Of a stretch of 64,000 bases of DNA, positions 19,631 to 29,600 are shown piece by piece. Location of the stretch: positions 496,001 through 560,000 of the forward strand of contig NZ_JALIQP010000002.1 in NCBI RefSeq assembly GCF_023566055.1, in the 5' to 3' direction. The stretch comes from Halosolutus amylolyticus (lineage in GTDB: Archaea > Halobacteriota > Halobacteria > Halobacteriales > Natrialbaceae). Each line of letters starts with the position of its first letter. Within the stretch, counting starts at the first letter, position 1. The position numbers and the translations under genes were made by a program. Below the pieces are notes generated by a model. That model was not told the DNA's origin and did no database searches. It saw nothing but the letters and a program-made list of their open reading frames with translations.

Positions 19631-21163
19631 ATGACAGACGACGAGACGATCGATCGACGGACGCGGCGGACAGTTCTCGGCGGAATCGGCACCGGCATCG
19701 CGGGCAGCGTCGCCCTCTCCGGTACGGGAGCGGCGCTCGACCTCGGCGACGCCCTCGACGGACACCTCGCCGTCGGCGACACCCTCGTCGACGACGACCT
19801 CGACCTCGCGAGCGAGACGTTCCAGCAGGTCCTCGTCGTCTTCGAGTCGAACGCCGACGTCGCCCGACTCGAGGCGCTCGACGTCGAGGTCGCGATCGGA
19901 TTCGACGTCCTCCCGATCGGGTACGCCGAACTCCCGGGGTCGCTGATCGAGACGGTCGCGGGCTGGGACGCGGTCCGGTACGTCTCGGCGAACTACGACC
20001 TCGAGTATCACAACGACGACGCCCGCGGCGACACGAACGCCGACGCGGTGCAGGCGGGCGAGGGCCTCGAGACGGGCTACACCGGCGAGAACGTCCACGT
20101 GGCGCTCGTCGACTCGGGGATCGACGGCCTGCACCCCGATCTCGAGTCGAACCTCGCGGGGAACTACCGGTACGTCGGCGTCCCCGAAGTCCAGGACGAA
20201 CCGCTCTGGTGGGAAGACGTCGGTCCCGTCGACACGGACACGAGCGGGCACGGCACCCACTGCGCCGGGAGCGTCGGCGGCACCGGCGATCGAAGCGACG
20301 GCGAATACACCGGGATGGCCCCTGACGCCGACCTGACGATGTATTCGGCGGGCGCGGGCGGACTCCTGCTTGTGTTTCTCGTCTCGGCGTACGACGACCT
20401 GCTTCGCCGCCAGCGCGAGGGAGAGCACGATATCCAGGTAGTCTCGAACTCCTACGGCCCGGTCGACGACGATCGGCCGTTCGTTCCCGACGACCCGGCC
20501 AACGTCGCGACCTGGCACGCCCACGAGGCCGGGATTCTCCCGGTCTTTTCGGCGGGTAACAGCGGGCCCGATCACGGAACGTTGAACCAGTACGCCAAAG
20601 CACCGCACGTCCTCGGCGTCGCCGCGACCGACGCCGACGAAGCCGTCGCGGACTTCTCCTCGCGCGGTCGGCCCCAGGACGGGTCCTTCGACGCGGACAA
20701 TTACGATCGCGAGACGGCTTACGAGAACCTCACGAGACGCTACGAGGGCGTTCCCGCAGACGAGATTGCCGGCCCGCTGGGGATCTATCGCAACGGCGTC
20801 GCGGCGAAAGGCGAAGACGTGATGAGCACGCTCAACCCGGCAGACCCGCTGAACGTCGCCGAACCCGACGGCGAACGCTACTACGGGCTCATGTCGGGGA
20901 CCAGCATGTCCTGTCCGGTCACCGCCGGGTGTGCCGCGCTGGTGTACGACGCCGTCGTCGAAACCCGGGGCGAGACGCCCGCGCCGATGGACGTCCTCGT
21001 GACGATCGAGGCGACCGCTGACGAGACGCGCCGCGACAGCTACACGGCCGAGGCGGTCGGTGCGGGCTACGTCGACGCGCTGGCCGCAGTCGAGCGCGCC
21101 GAGGCCGACGATCTCGCCGGGTTCGACGAGGTCGATCTCGCACCGGGTAGCGCCGAGTCCTGA
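19631..21163 (+). CDS. Tat-exported subtilase (S8, halolysin-like)
   Basis: 510-residue secreted serine protease. A Tat motif DRRTRRTVLGGIGTG at the N-terminus is followed by an inhibitor-I9-like propeptide (about 50-125, ending in VRYVSANYDLEYHNDD). The catalytic domain has D161 (VALVDSGIDGLHPD), H207 (SGHGTHCAG), Asn in FSAGNSGPDHG, and S425 (GTSMSCPVTAG). It sits 136 bp behind the longer subtilase with the same upstream element, so the two are probably co-regulated rather than co-transcribed. The proteins differ enough that this is an old duplication or independent recruitment. Confidence 0.93.
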   Translation: MTDDETIDRRTRRTVLGGIGTGIAGSVALSGTGAALDLGDALDGHLAVGDTLVDDDLDLASETFQQVLVVFESNADVARLEALDVEVAIGFDVLPIGYAELPGSLIETVAGWDAVRYVSANYDLEYHNDDARGDTNADAVQAGEGLETGYTGENVHVALVDSGIDGLHPDLESNLAGNYRYVGVPEVQDEPLWWEDVGPVDTDTSGHGTHCAGSVGGTGDRSDGEYTGMAPDADLTMYSAGAGGLLLVFLVSAYDDLLRRQREGEHDIQVVSNSYGPVDDDRPFVPDDPANVATWHAHEAGILPVFSAGNSGPDHGTLNQYAKAPHVLGVAATDADEAVADFSSRGRPQDGSFDADNYDRETAYENLTRRYEGVPADEIAGPLGIYRNGVAAKGEDVMSTLNPADPLNVAEPDGERYYGLMSGTSMSCPVTAGCAALVYDAVVETRGETPAPMDVLVTIEATADETRRDSYTAEAVGAGYVDALAAVERAEADDLAGFDEVDLAPGSAES

Positions 21164-21332
21164 CCGCTCGGAATCGCGCTCTCGTTTCATGATGCCCCTC
21201 TAACAGTATCGAATCAGACCGAATACTGATCGGCCAAACTATTCGGTGTAACAGCACGGATAACAGATACTCCGTTTCGACGATACCTATAACGACTACT
21301 ACATATATCTACTCGAGACGCGTAGAACCCGT

Positions 21333-22067
21333 ATGGCCTTCGACATCATCGACGCGATGGTCGAGGGGTTCGACCGCACGCGCCAGCGGAACGGACTCCT
21401 CCTCGTCGCGATCTTCGCCGTCCTCGCCGTCGGAAACGCCGCCGTCACCCGATCGACCCTCGGTCCGATGGGCGCAGGCGGGGAACCGGCGAGCGGCCTC
21501 CTGGCCGTCGTCGCCGGACTCCTCTCGATCGTCCTCGCCGTGGCGTCGCTCGTCGCGACGATCGTGGCCCTCAGGACGTTCGTCTCGGAGGAAACCGAGA
21601 CGATTCCCCGCGAGTTCGTCAGCCAGAACATCGGTCTCGTCGCGCTCAACACGTTCGTCGGCGCGATCGCGTTCGCGCTCGTGGTCGCCATCGGGACCGT
21701 CTTCCTCATCTTGCCGGGGCTGTTCCTGCTCGTCAGTCTCTACTACTGGGCCGTCTTCGTCGCCGTCGAGGACCAGAACTTCGTGCGCGCGTTCCGGAGT
21801 AGCTGGACCCTCACCCGCGGGAATCGGCTCCGGCTGTTCGGTCTCGGCGTCGCCGTCCTCATCGTCGGACTGGCCGTCAACGCGGCCGTCGGCCTCCCGG
21901 CGCTCCTGTTCGGTGGCGTGGTCGGGCTCGTGCTCACCCAGGTCGCCGGGGCGGCCGTCACCGTCTACGCCCTCGCGACGACCGCTCGCGCGTACGAGCA
22001 ACTCCGACATCTCGACCGGCCGATCGAGACCGACCGCCAGCCGGACGTGGCGGGTACACCCGCCTGA
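21333..22067 (+). CDS. Multi-pass membrane protein of unknown function (DUF7847-like)
   Basis: 244-residue integral membrane protein with about six hydrophobic segments (roughly 20-38, 55-82, 100-121, 123-145, 168-190, 194-217). The soluble linker contains VEDQNFVRAFRSSWTLTRGN, typical of haloarchaeal proteins related to the glycerophosphodiester phosphodiesterase membrane domain. A short A+T-rich element (CATATATC, about 21303) lies some 25-30 bp before the ATG, consistent with a leaderless transcript. Function unknown. Confidence 0.8.
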   Translation: MAFDIIDAMVEGFDRTRQRNGLLLVAIFAVLAVGNAAVTRSTLGPMGAGGEPASGLLAVVAGLLSIVLAVASLVATIVALRTFVSEETETIPREFVSQNIGLVALNTFVGAIAFALVVAIGTVFLILPGLFLLVSLYYWAVFVAVEDQNFVRAFRSSWTLTRGNRLRLFGLGVAVLIVGLAVNAAVGLPALLFGGVVGLVLTQVAGAAVTVYALATTARAYEQLRHLDRPIETDRQPDVAGTPA

Positions 22068-22295
22068 ACCGACGCAACGCCGCGATCGGTCCGGAGCTGG
22101 AGCACCACATTCTGTATACCGATATGTGGTTTAGGAGTTGGGGAGCAGCGGCGACGGGGGCGTTCTACGGCGATCTCCTCGGATCGTGCTACAGACGGTT
22201 CGGTCGTCGCGCTGACCGCCGATCGGCCCCTTCACCACGGTCGCAGCGGCCCGAACGCTACGTTTTTACCACTGGTTTCTGACAGTACGTACCGA

Positions 22296-22976
22296 ATGCC
22301 ATTACCCGCCGGGAATCGCACCCGACGTCGAGTCGTCCGGACGATAGGCGGGACGCTCACCGGGACCGTACTGGCAGGCTGTCAGGGCCTGCGATCGAAC
22401 GGTACTGCCTCGGACGAGTCGTCACCGAACGCCGACGACGAGTCACAGACGAAGGGTACCGACGCGGGTCCAGACGATACCGAACCTACGGATGACGGAA
22501 ATTGTGATCCCTCGCAGTCAACCGTCACCGCCCCCGATGGGGACGCCGCCGTCTCGCTCACGCTGCGCGAATCGATCGGCTACGGCGTCCCGCCGGCCGA
22601 AGTGACCGTCCAGTTCTCGCGGGTCGAGTTCGACGGTGCCGACGTCCCGACGGTCGCCTACGAGGTGGACGAGCGCCTCGATCTGTGGGCAGCCGGAACG
22701 GACGGATCGGATCGCGAATTCGCGGTCGTCGACAGGGAACCGATTCCGGTCGGCACGTACCGGGGGATTCGCGTGTACGGAACGATCGTCGACGTGGAGC
22801 CGACGGACGAAACCGTCGAGACCGTTCGACTCGCCGAGGGCGATCACGTTGCGGATACGTTCGGAACGGTCTTCGAATCCGACGATCGGAAGGAGTTCAC
22901 CGCGATCGTGCGCGCAACCGATACCGGCGAGGCGTTCGAACTCGATTTCAACCGCCGAACGACGTCCAGTTGGTAA
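22296..22976 (+). CDS. Tat-type lipoprotein with DUF4382-like domain
   Basis: 226-residue exported lipoprotein. It starts with a twin-arginine region (NRTRRRVVRTIGG) and the lipobox LAGC near residue 28. A low-complexity Asp/Ser/Thr-rich spacer (about 35-70) is typical of halophilic surface proteins. The folded part begins at about residue 78; EVTVQFSRVEFDGADVP and PIPVGTYRGIRVYGTI are the repeating strands of DUF4382-like beta domains. Role at the cell surface is unknown. Confidence 0.7.
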   Translation: MPLPAGNRTRRRVVRTIGGTLTGTVLAGCQGLRSNGTASDESSPNADDESQTKGTDAGPDDTEPTDDGNCDPSQSTVTAPDGDAAVSLTLRESIGYGVPPAEVTVQFSRVEFDGADVPTVAYEVDERLDLWAAGTDGSDREFAVVDREPIPVGTYRGIRVYGTIVDVEPTDETVETVRLAEGDHVADTFGTVFESDDRKEFTAIVRATDTGEAFELDFNRRTTSSW

Positions 22977-23001
22977 CTAGAGACGGCAGTGCGTCGCCGA
23001 A

Positions 23002-23910
23002 TCAGACGAAGTCGGTAACGGTCTCGAACCCCTCGTCCGCGATCGTCGCCGCGAGGTCGCCGATCTCGACCTCCTCCGGCACGTGCTGGGGGTACTTGCG
23101 CCGGAAGTAGCCGACGACGTTCTCCAGGTCGCGACGGAGGAACTCGTCGGCGTTCCCGTGGTCCGTCGGGACGGCCTGGGGCCAGTCGAAGATCGTCACG
23201 CCGCCCTCGTCGACGAAGACGTTGTACTCGCTCATGTCCGCGTGGACGTACCCGTGCTCGTGCGCGCGTGCGATTTCCGACAGCAGCAGGTCGAGCACGC
23301 CCAGGATCTGCTCGTCCTCGAGTTTCGTCCGGGAGAGTTCCACCCCGTCCATCTTCTCCATCACGATCGCGTGCCGGTTCTGGTCGATCGGCTGGGGAAC
23401 CGAGACGTCCGGGTACAGGTCCTCCAGAATGTCGTGTTCCCGTTCGGCGGCCTTGCGGGCCGTGTACATCCAGGAGACGTGGTCCTTGTCGGAGGCGTAG
23501 TCGCGTTCCTTGTGGACCTCGCGGAAGTTCGTGTACCCCTCGCGGTGGTACTTCAGCGCCAGCGGTTTGTACGATCGGACCTCGTAGACGTCGCTCTCCT
23601 TGCCGACGCCCAGCGGCGACCCGAACTCGCCGATCGTGTCGCGTTCGACGAGCGCCCGCAGTGCGAGCGCGTCGTACCCCTCGAACTGGAGGGTGTACCC
23701 CTCGTACTGGATCGTCTTCTTCTCGATCAACCCCCGCTTGAGACAGCGCTCGAGCCGGTAGTCGACCTCCTCTTCGGTCAGGCCGGTAAACGAGGGGAGT
23801 TTCTCGCGCTGGACCCACTCGGAGAAGCGCATTCCCTGTTCGACACCCGAGAGGAGATAGAAGTCTTCCGTCTCGAGTTCCGGAAGTAATCCGGCGACGT
23901 TTCGCACCAT
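23002..23910 (-). CDS. rio2: RIO2-type serine/threonine protein kinase
   Basis: 302-residue atypical kinase Rio2, which in archaea and eukaryotes acts in maturation of the small ribosomal subunit. The N-terminal winged helix (about 1-90, TGLTEEEVDYRLERCLKRGL) is the Rio2-specific domain. The RIO kinase domain shows the nucleotide loop GVGKESDVY, the Lys in LALKYHREG, the catalytic loop HADMSEYNVF and the metal-binding Asp in IFDWPQ. Full length and intact. Single gene facing the neighbouring lipoprotein gene, with 25 bp between the stops. Confidence 0.95.
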   Translation of the reverse strand: MVRNVAGLLPELETEDFYLLSGVEQGMRFSEWVQREKLPSFTGLTEEEVDYRLERCLKRGLIEKKTIQYEGYTLQFEGYDALALRALVERDTIGEFGSPLGVGKESDVYEVRSYKPLALKYHREGYTNFREVHKERDYASDKDHVSWMYTARKAAEREHDILEDLYPDVSVPQPIDQNRHAIVMEKMDGVELSRTKLEDEQILGVLDLLLSEIARAHEHGYVHADMSEYNVFVDEGGVTIFDWPQAVPTDHGNADEFLRRDLENVVGYFRRKYPQHVPEEVEIGDLAATIADEGFETVTDFV

Positions 23911-24256
23911 ACGACGTGGTAGCCGGCGAGTACGTAAAAACGGCGTGACGGGCGATGGACCGGCGGTCCTCGTCGACCGACGCCACCAGTTTTACGCCCA
24001 GCACGGCCGGGTTTCACCTCGATCGACCCGTGGTAAATCTCATGACGATATATGAAATCGGCCTGTCGAGAGAAGCCGACGTTCCGGGTCAGTTCGAGCC
24101 CCGGTCCACGGCAGGACGTCGTCTCGGTGCCTCCCGATGCTCGCGATCGATACACGAATCGTCGATAGGCGTATCGGCGATCACCGGAACGCGGATCAAA
24201 AAAACCATGAACTATCCATCTGCGATATCGACGTACAGAGGACTACTTCAACGACA
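23911..24256. other. Intergenic region without a recognisable gene
   Basis: This 346-bp divergent spacer between rio2 and the Mqo-like gene carries no convincing open frame. It contains A+T-rich patches (for example GACGATATATGAAATC near 24041-24056) that could be promoter elements. Frames that cross it have arginine/threonine-rich shadow composition. Confidence 0.5.
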
Positions 24257-25627
24257 ATGTCGGGCAAATACGACCTCGTTATCGTCGGTGGCGGTATCAG
24301 CGGCGCGTCGCTTCTGTACACGACCGCGACGTTCACCGACGTCGAATCCATCGCGTTGATCGAGAAAGAGTCGGAGATCGCTGCAATCAACTCACACTGC
24401 ACGAACAACTCGCAGACGCTCCACTTCGGGGACATCGAGACCAACTACACGCTCGAGAAGGCCGAAGAGGTAAAGGAAGGGGCGGAACTCCTCGCGGGCT
24501 ACCTGGAGAACTACGACGCCGACCGGGAGATGCACGACAGGCGGAGCAAGATGGTACTCGGCGTCGGCGACGAAGAGGTGGACAAACTCGAGCGTCGCTA
24601 CGAGGACGAAGGGTTCGGGGCCCTCTTCCCGAAACTCCGGGCGATCGGCCGCGACGAAATCGCCGACCTCGAGCCGAAGGTCGTGGAAGGGCGCGACCCG
24701 GACACGGAGATGCTCGCGCTCCAGACGCCGGACGGCTACGTGGTCGACTACGGCGAGGTGACGAAATCGCTCGTCGATCGCGCCGAGGAGGAAGCCGGCG
24801 TGGACGTCTACACCGGGACGGAGGTCACGGACGTCACGCCGACGCTGGACGGCTACACGATCGAGACGAGCGACGGGCGCTTCGACTGTGACGTCTCCGT
24901 CGTCGCGGCCGGGTCCCACAGCCTCCAGATGGCGAAGGAACTCGGCTACGGGCAGGACAAGGTGTTGCTGCCGGTCGCCGGGAGCTTCTTCCTCGCCGAC
25001 GACCTCCTGAACGGGAAGGTCTACACGCTCCAGATGAAGAAACTGCCCTTCGCCGCCGTCCACGGCGACGCGGACGTTCACGACGACAGTATCACGCGGT
25101 TCGGTCCGACCGCGAAACTCGTCCCGACGCTCGAACGGGGCCGCATCTCGACCGTCGGGGACTTCCTCGACGTGTTCGGACTCAACGGCGCGGCGTTTCT
25201 CAGCTACGCCAACATCCTCTCCGATCGGGTCCTCCTGCCGTACGTCCTCCGGAATCTCGTGTACGACCTCCCGGAGGTCGGCCCGCGACAGTTCCTCCCG
25301 CACGTCCAGAAGGTCGTCCCGAGCGTCGAACTCGAGGACATCGAACGCGCGAAGGGGTACGGCGGCGTCCGTCCACAGATCGTCGACACGAAGGCGAAGT
25401 CACTCGACATGGGCGAGGCGAAGATCGTCGGCGACGACATCATCTTCAACATCACCCCCTCGCCGGGCGCGTCGACCTGCCTCAAGAACGCCATGCAGGA
25501 CACGCACACCCTGATGGACTTCTTCGACGGCGAGTACGAGTTCGACGAGCAGGCGTTCCGCGCGGACACCATTGACAACTTCCCCCGGCCGGACACCCCC
25601 GGCGATCCGATCCCCGCGGACGACTGA
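24257..25627 (+). CDS. mqo: FAD-dependent oxidoreductase, malate:quinone oxidoreductase-like
   Basis: 456-residue FAD enzyme. The dinucleotide-binding motif sits at the very start (KYDLVIVGGGISGASLLYTT), so ATG 24257 is chosen although the frame is open 120 bases upstream. Segments NNSQTLHFGDIETNYT, TPDGYVVDYGEVTKSLV and VSVVAAGSHSLQMAKELGYG resemble the Mqo/2-hydroxyglutarate oxidase group. The C-terminal ITPSPGASTCLKNAMQD closes the FAD site. The expected reaction is oxidation of (S)-malate with electrons passed to menaquinone at the membrane. Substrate could instead be another 2-hydroxy acid. Confidence 0.75.
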   Translation: MSGKYDLVIVGGGISGASLLYTTATFTDVESIALIEKESEIAAINSHCTNNSQTLHFGDIETNYTLEKAEEVKEGAELLAGYLENYDADREMHDRRSKMVLGVGDEEVDKLERRYEDEGFGALFPKLRAIGRDEIADLEPKVVEGRDPDTEMLALQTPDGYVVDYGEVTKSLVDRAEEEAGVDVYTGTEVTDVTPTLDGYTIETSDGRFDCDVSVVAAGSHSLQMAKELGYGQDKVLLPVAGSFFLADDLLNGKVYTLQMKKLPFAAVHGDADVHDDSITRFGPTAKLVPTLERGRISTVGDFLDVFGLNGAAFLSYANILSDRVLLPYVLRNLVYDLPEVGPRQFLPHVQKVVPSVELEDIERAKGYGGVRPQIVDTKAKSLDMGEAKIVGDDIIFNITPSPGASTCLKNAMQDTHTLMDFFDGEYEFDEQAFRADTIDNFPRPDTPGDPIPADD

Positions 25628-25727
25628 CGGGGTCGTCGACCGTCGGCTCTCGTTTCGAACGATCGAGCAACGGCCGCGACCGATCGCGGTCGGAATCGCT
25701 TTCCCCCTCGCGAGCGTGGGCCGGCGT

Positions 25728-26564
25728 ATGACGGCACTCGCCGATCGGGAGTGGCGGCTGATCCGGGACGACCCCCGCGAGGGAGCCCTGCAGATGGCCA
25801 TCGAAGAGGTCGCCGCGCGGACGGCACTCGAGGACGGGATCCGTACCGTCCGGGTCTACGACTGGGACCCGAGCACCCTCTCACTGGGCTACCGCCAGGA
25901 CGCCGATACGGTCGACTGGGACTACTGCGATCGCGAGGGGATCGACGTCACCCGCCGACAGACCGGCGGCGGCGGGATCTACCACGACCACCGTGCCGAC
26001 ATCTCCTACTCGATCGTCGCCCCCGCCGACGAGGTCCCGGGGGACCTGATGGACTGCTACGCGCTGTTTTGCGAGCCGATCATCGAGGCGTTCGAGCGGA
26101 TGGGCGTCGACGCCGACTTCGCGGCGGCCGAACAGGACGCGATCTACCACCCCTCGTGCTACCTGCGGGACATCCATCCCGCACACGACGTCGTCGCGCC
26201 GGCGGAGGAGGGTGCGAACGCCCGGAAGATCAGCGGCAACGCCCAGTACCGCCAGCGCGACGTCGTGATCCAGCACGGCTCGATCAGTTACGACCTCGAA
26301 CCGGCCCACCACGTCGGCGTCTTCGACACGACTGTCGACGAATCGACCTTTACGAACCGGGTGACGAGCATCCGCGAACAGGCCGGGATCGATCGCGAGG
26401 AGGCGGTCGAAACCCTCGCCGACGCGCTGTCCGACTGGTGCGACGCGACGGAATCGAAGTGGCGCGAGGACGAACTCGCGGCCGCCCGCGACCTGGCCGA
26501 TCGGAAGTTCGGGGCCGACGCGTGGATCCGCGATCGGGAGGTGCTCGAAGCGAGCGAGCGGTGA
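25728..26564 (+). CDS. lplA: Lipoate-protein ligase A family protein
   Basis: 278-residue member of the biotin/lipoate A/B ligase family. Motifs: RRQTGGGGIYHDH (lipoyl-adenylate loop, near 76-88), ARKISGNAQYR (catalytic Lys, near 165-175) and IQHGSISYDL. A cysteine-containing insert (HPSCYLRDIHPAH) lies before the KISG motif. ATG 25728 gives the conserved REWRLIRDDPREGA beginning. It could ligate lipoate (or transfer octanoyl) to 2-oxoacid dehydrogenase or glycine-cleavage proteins. Separate-domain archaeal ligases need an LplB partner, which is not seen here. Confidence 0.85.
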   Translation: MTALADREWRLIRDDPREGALQMAIEEVAARTALEDGIRTVRVYDWDPSTLSLGYRQDADTVDWDYCDREGIDVTRRQTGGGGIYHDHRADISYSIVAPADEVPGDLMDCYALFCEPIIEAFERMGVDADFAAAEQDAIYHPSCYLRDIHPAHDVVAPAEEGANARKISGNAQYRQRDVVIQHGSISYDLEPAHHVGVFDTTVDESTFTNRVTSIREQAGIDREEAVETLADALSDWCDATESKWREDELAAARDLADRKFGADAWIRDREVLEASER

Positions 26565-26672
26565 CCGCGAGGGTCGATCACGGCGTCGCGGACCGGCCGG
26601 CGATCGATCGCCCGGGCGTGGCGCTCTCCCCGCTCCGTTATACCTATCACGAACCGGTACTGACGAGTGTCC

Positions 26673-27542
26673 ATGAAGGTCGGCGCACACGTTTCGATTT
26701 CGGGCTCGCGCGTCTCTTCCGACGACGAAACACCTCCCTACGACGACGTTCGCAACGCTGTCCACCGCCAGCGTGCGTTCGGCGGCAACTGCGGGCAGAT
26801 CTTCACGACCTCGCCGCAGGTCTGGCAACAGCCCGAGATCAGCGACGAGGCCGCCGAGGGCTTCCGGGCGGAGTCCGACGAGAAACTCGAGGGGCCGTGG
26901 GTGATCCACTCGTCGTACCTGGTCAACCTCTGTACCCCCAAGGAAGACCTCCGCCGGAAATCCAGAGAGAGCATGCAGGCGGAACTCGACGCCGCCGAGA
27001 AGCTGGGTATTCCCTACGTAAACGTCCATCTCGGGGCTCACACGGGCGCAGGCGTCGAAGGCGGACTGGACAACGCGGCGGGCGTCATCGACGACCTCGA
27101 CGTCCCCGACGGCGTGCGGATCCTCATCGAGTCCGACGCTGGGAGCGGCACCAAACTCGGCGGCGAGTTCGACCACCTCGCCGGCATCATCGATCGGACC
27201 GAGACCGACATCGGCATCTGCATCGACACCGCCCACACGCTCGTCGCGGGCAACGACCTCACGACGCCCGAGGCGGTCGACGAGACCGTCGGCCGGTTCG
27301 ACGACGAGGTCGGCCTGGAGTACCTCGAGTACATCCACCTCAACGACTCGAAACACGACGTGGGCACGCACAAGGACGAACACGCCCACATCGGCGAGGG
27401 CTATATCGGCGAGGACGGCATGCGGGCGATCGTCAACCACCCCGACCTGCGGGACCTGCCCTTTGCGCTCGAGACGCCGACGGAGGACGGCCGCGGCTTC
27501 GCCTGGAACATCGAGAGGGTCGAGGAACTCCGCGAGGAGTAG
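26673..27542 (+). CDS. nfo: Endonuclease IV (AP endonuclease)
   Basis: 289-residue TIM-barrel apurinic/apyrimidinic endonuclease that nicks DNA 5' to abasic sites in base excision repair. Metal-site segments are all present: [59 protein letters not shown] and FALETP. The ATG at 26673 is preferred over a GTG two codons earlier. A promoter-like GTTATACCTATC lies at about 26637-26648, 25-35 bp before the start. Complete and typical in length. Confidence 0.95.
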   Translation: MKVGAHVSISGSRVSSDDETPPYDDVRNAVHRQRAFGGNCGQIFTTSPQVWQQPEISDEAAEGFRAESDEKLEGPWVIHSSYLVNLCTPKEDLRRKSRESMQAELDAAEKLGIPYVNVHLGAHTGAGVEGGLDNAAGVIDDLDVPDGVRILIESDAGSGTKLGGEFDHLAGIIDRTETDIGICIDTAHTLVAGNDLTTPEAVDETVGRFDDEVGLEYLEYIHLNDSKHDVGTHKDEHAHIGEGYIGEDGMRAIVNHPDLRDLPFALETPTEDGRGFAWNIERVEELREE

Positions 27543-27673
27543 GGCGCGAAACGGGCGATCGTTTCACCGAAAGAACTATTTTTCGGGTCGGAGAAGTCCG
27601 ACCGTCCTTTCTGGCCGTAGCTGCGGGACCGCTCCGCGTGACGGCCGGCCCCGTCCGTAAACGGGATTCGACC

Positions 27674-28615
27674 ATGCAATCGGAACCCAACTGGAACAGA
27701 CCAGAAGCGATCGTATCGATGCGTGACGATCTCGAGATCGTCCGCGAACTCCACGACGTGCCGCCGTATCGCGTCTACGAGGCCCGAATCGACGGTCATC
27801 GAGCCGTGCTGAAAGTCGATACCCACTCGCGAGGTCACGCGGCCGTCGAAGGTCGAGTGCAGGCGTTCGTCGCGAGACACACGACGGTACCCGTCCCCGA
27901 GATTCTCGACGTCGGAGACCACCACTACGTCTCGAGGTGGGATGACACCGTCCGGACGCCGGAGTCGATCGACGAACGCTGGGCCCGAGCGGCCGGTCGA
28001 ACGCTCGCGACACTGCACGAGGACACCGACGGCGAATTCGACGGGTTCGGCCAGTTTCGAGTCGGTGACGACGGACTCGAAGCGGCGGGTCGCGACGACT
28101 GGGTCGACGCCGTTCGAGACCGACTCGCGTACCACCGTCCGTTCCTTGAGCGCGTCGGCCACGCGGATCTCGTCGACACCGTGGACGAGTTCCTCGCCGA
28201 GTACCCGGCAGTCTTCGATGGCGCCGGAGATTCCGTCTGCTGTCACGGGAACGTCCATCCGGAGCACGTGGCGACAACCACCGGCGAAGCAACGGCCGTC
28301 ATCGATTTCGAACACGCACTCGTCGCGCCCGGAGAATACGACTACTGGCGAGTTGTCACACCGCTGTTCGAGGGCGATCCCGACGTCGGCGACGCCGTAC
28401 CCGACGCGTTTCGGGAGGGATACGAGTCCGTCCGGCCGCTTCCGAACGGCTTCGAACGACGACGAGACGCCTACCAACTCCTGAATCTCGTGTCGTACGT
28501 CGAGTCGCTCTTCCTGCAGCAGAACGTCGAGCCGTCGAGACTGCCGAGGCGGGCAGAACGCCTTCGCGAACTCGCGTCCGATACGCTCGAGCGATTGCGC
28601 AGAGGTGCCTCGTAA
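27674..28615 (+). CDS. Aminoglycoside phosphotransferase-like (APH/choline kinase fold) protein
   Basis: 313-residue protein of the APH-type kinase fold. The N-lobe contains AVLKVDTHSRG. The catalytic loop reads CCHGNVHPEHV where family members usually have HGD, so the usual catalytic Asp is Asn here. The metal-binding loop AVIDFEHALVAPGEYDYWR keeps its Asp. The same HGN variant, as I recall it, recurs in haloarchaeal relatives, suggesting a distinct subfamily rather than decay. Natural substrate unknown; antibiotic resistance should not be assumed. ATG 27674 starts a compact protein with no unsupported extension. Confidence 0.8.
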   Translation: MQSEPNWNRPEAIVSMRDDLEIVRELHDVPPYRVYEARIDGHRAVLKVDTHSRGHAAVEGRVQAFVARHTTVPVPEILDVGDHHYVSRWDDTVRTPESIDERWARAAGRTLATLHEDTDGEFDGFGQFRVGDDGLEAAGRDDWVDAVRDRLAYHRPFLERVGHADLVDTVDEFLAEYPAVFDGAGDSVCCHGNVHPEHVATTTGEATAVIDFEHALVAPGEYDYWRVVTPLFEGDPDVGDAVPDAFREGYESVRPLPNGFERRRDAYQLLNLVSYVESLFLQQNVEPSRLPRRAERLRELASDTLERLRRGAS

Positions 28616-28689
28616 CCGGTCGAGGGGATTCCGGGACGAAAAGCTCGACGAACCGACCCGCTTTTACCCGAGACGGGCGAACTGCGTCC

Positions 28690-29493
28690 GTGCGCGAGTT
28701 CTCCGAAGACTACCTTCGCCGAACCCGCTCCGGGATGTGGGACGATTCCCGGGAGGCGCTCGAGCCGCTGGCGCTCGGGAGCCGCGATCGGATCCTCGAC
28801 GTCGGCTGCGGAACCGGCGAGTTGAGCCGCGTGCTCGCCGCCGAGTGTCCCGGCGAGGTGATCGGCTGCGACGCCGATCGGGACCTCCTCGCGATCGCTC
28901 GCGACCACGTTCCGGTGGTCGCCGGCGACGCGCTCGAGTTGCCGTTTCCGGACGACGCGTTCGACCTCGTGGTCTGTCAGGCGCTGTTGATCAACCTGCC
29001 CGATCCCGCCGCCGCGGTGGCTGAGTTCGCGCGCGTCTCGACGGACCTCGTGGCCGCGATCGAGCCCGACAACGGCGCGGTCGCCGTCGACTCGAGCGTC
29101 GACGCGGAGGAGTCGCTCGAACGGCGGGCGCGGCGGGCCTACCTCGACGGGGTCGACACCGACGTCACCCTCGGTGCCGACGCGAAAACGGCGTTTACGG
29201 ACGCCGGACTCGACGTCTGTGAGACGCGCCGGTACGATCACGATCGGACGATCGAACCGCCGTACGACGAGCACGCCCTGACCGTCGCTCGCCGCAAGGC
29301 GTCGGGGGCCGGGCTGGCCGACGACCGGGAGACCATGCTCGACGGCGAACTGACCGGACCGGAGTACGACGACCTCCGGAGCGCCTGGCGCGAGATGGGA
29401 CGGGACGTGATCGACCAGATGACCGATCGCGACTACCGGCGCACGGAGACGGTTCCGTTCTACGTGACCGTCGGCCGGGTCCCCGACGCGTAG
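28690..29493 (+). CDS. SAM-dependent methyltransferase, class I
   Basis: 267-residue Rossmann-fold methyltransferase with GTG start. Motif I is ILDVGCGTGELSRVL (about 36-50), motif II carries the acidic residue in VIGCDADRDLLAIA, and the post-motif region is DAFDLVVCQALLINLPDP. Substrate is unknown; the fold fits UbiE/menaquinone-type or small-molecule methylation. A TATA-like CTTTTACC lies about 28 bp before the GTG, supporting that start and a leaderless message. Confidence 0.85.
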   Translation: MREFSEDYLRRTRSGMWDDSREALEPLALGSRDRILDVGCGTGELSRVLAAECPGEVIGCDADRDLLAIARDHVPVVAGDALELPFPDDAFDLVVCQALLINLPDPAAAVAEFARVSTDLVAAIEPDNGAVAVDSSVDAEESLERRARRAYLDGVDTDVTLGADAKTAFTDAGLDVCETRRYDHDRTIEPPYDEHALTVARRKASGAGLADDRETMLDGELTGPEYDDLRSAWREMGRDVIDQMTDRDYRRTETVPFYVTVGRVPDA

Positions 29494-29600
29494 CCCGGGT
29501 CGACGTGCCGGTAAACTGGACCGCCGATGACGACACAGTCCGGGTTCCGAACCTATTCGCCGGTCGACAATATCTTGAATCCCCCGTTCGTAGGCACCGT

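Noticed and set aside
25881-27440. 519-residue minus-strand frame across the lipoate ligase and endonuclease IV genes
   Set aside because: Spans two unrelated, well-supported plus-strand genes; pure shadow.
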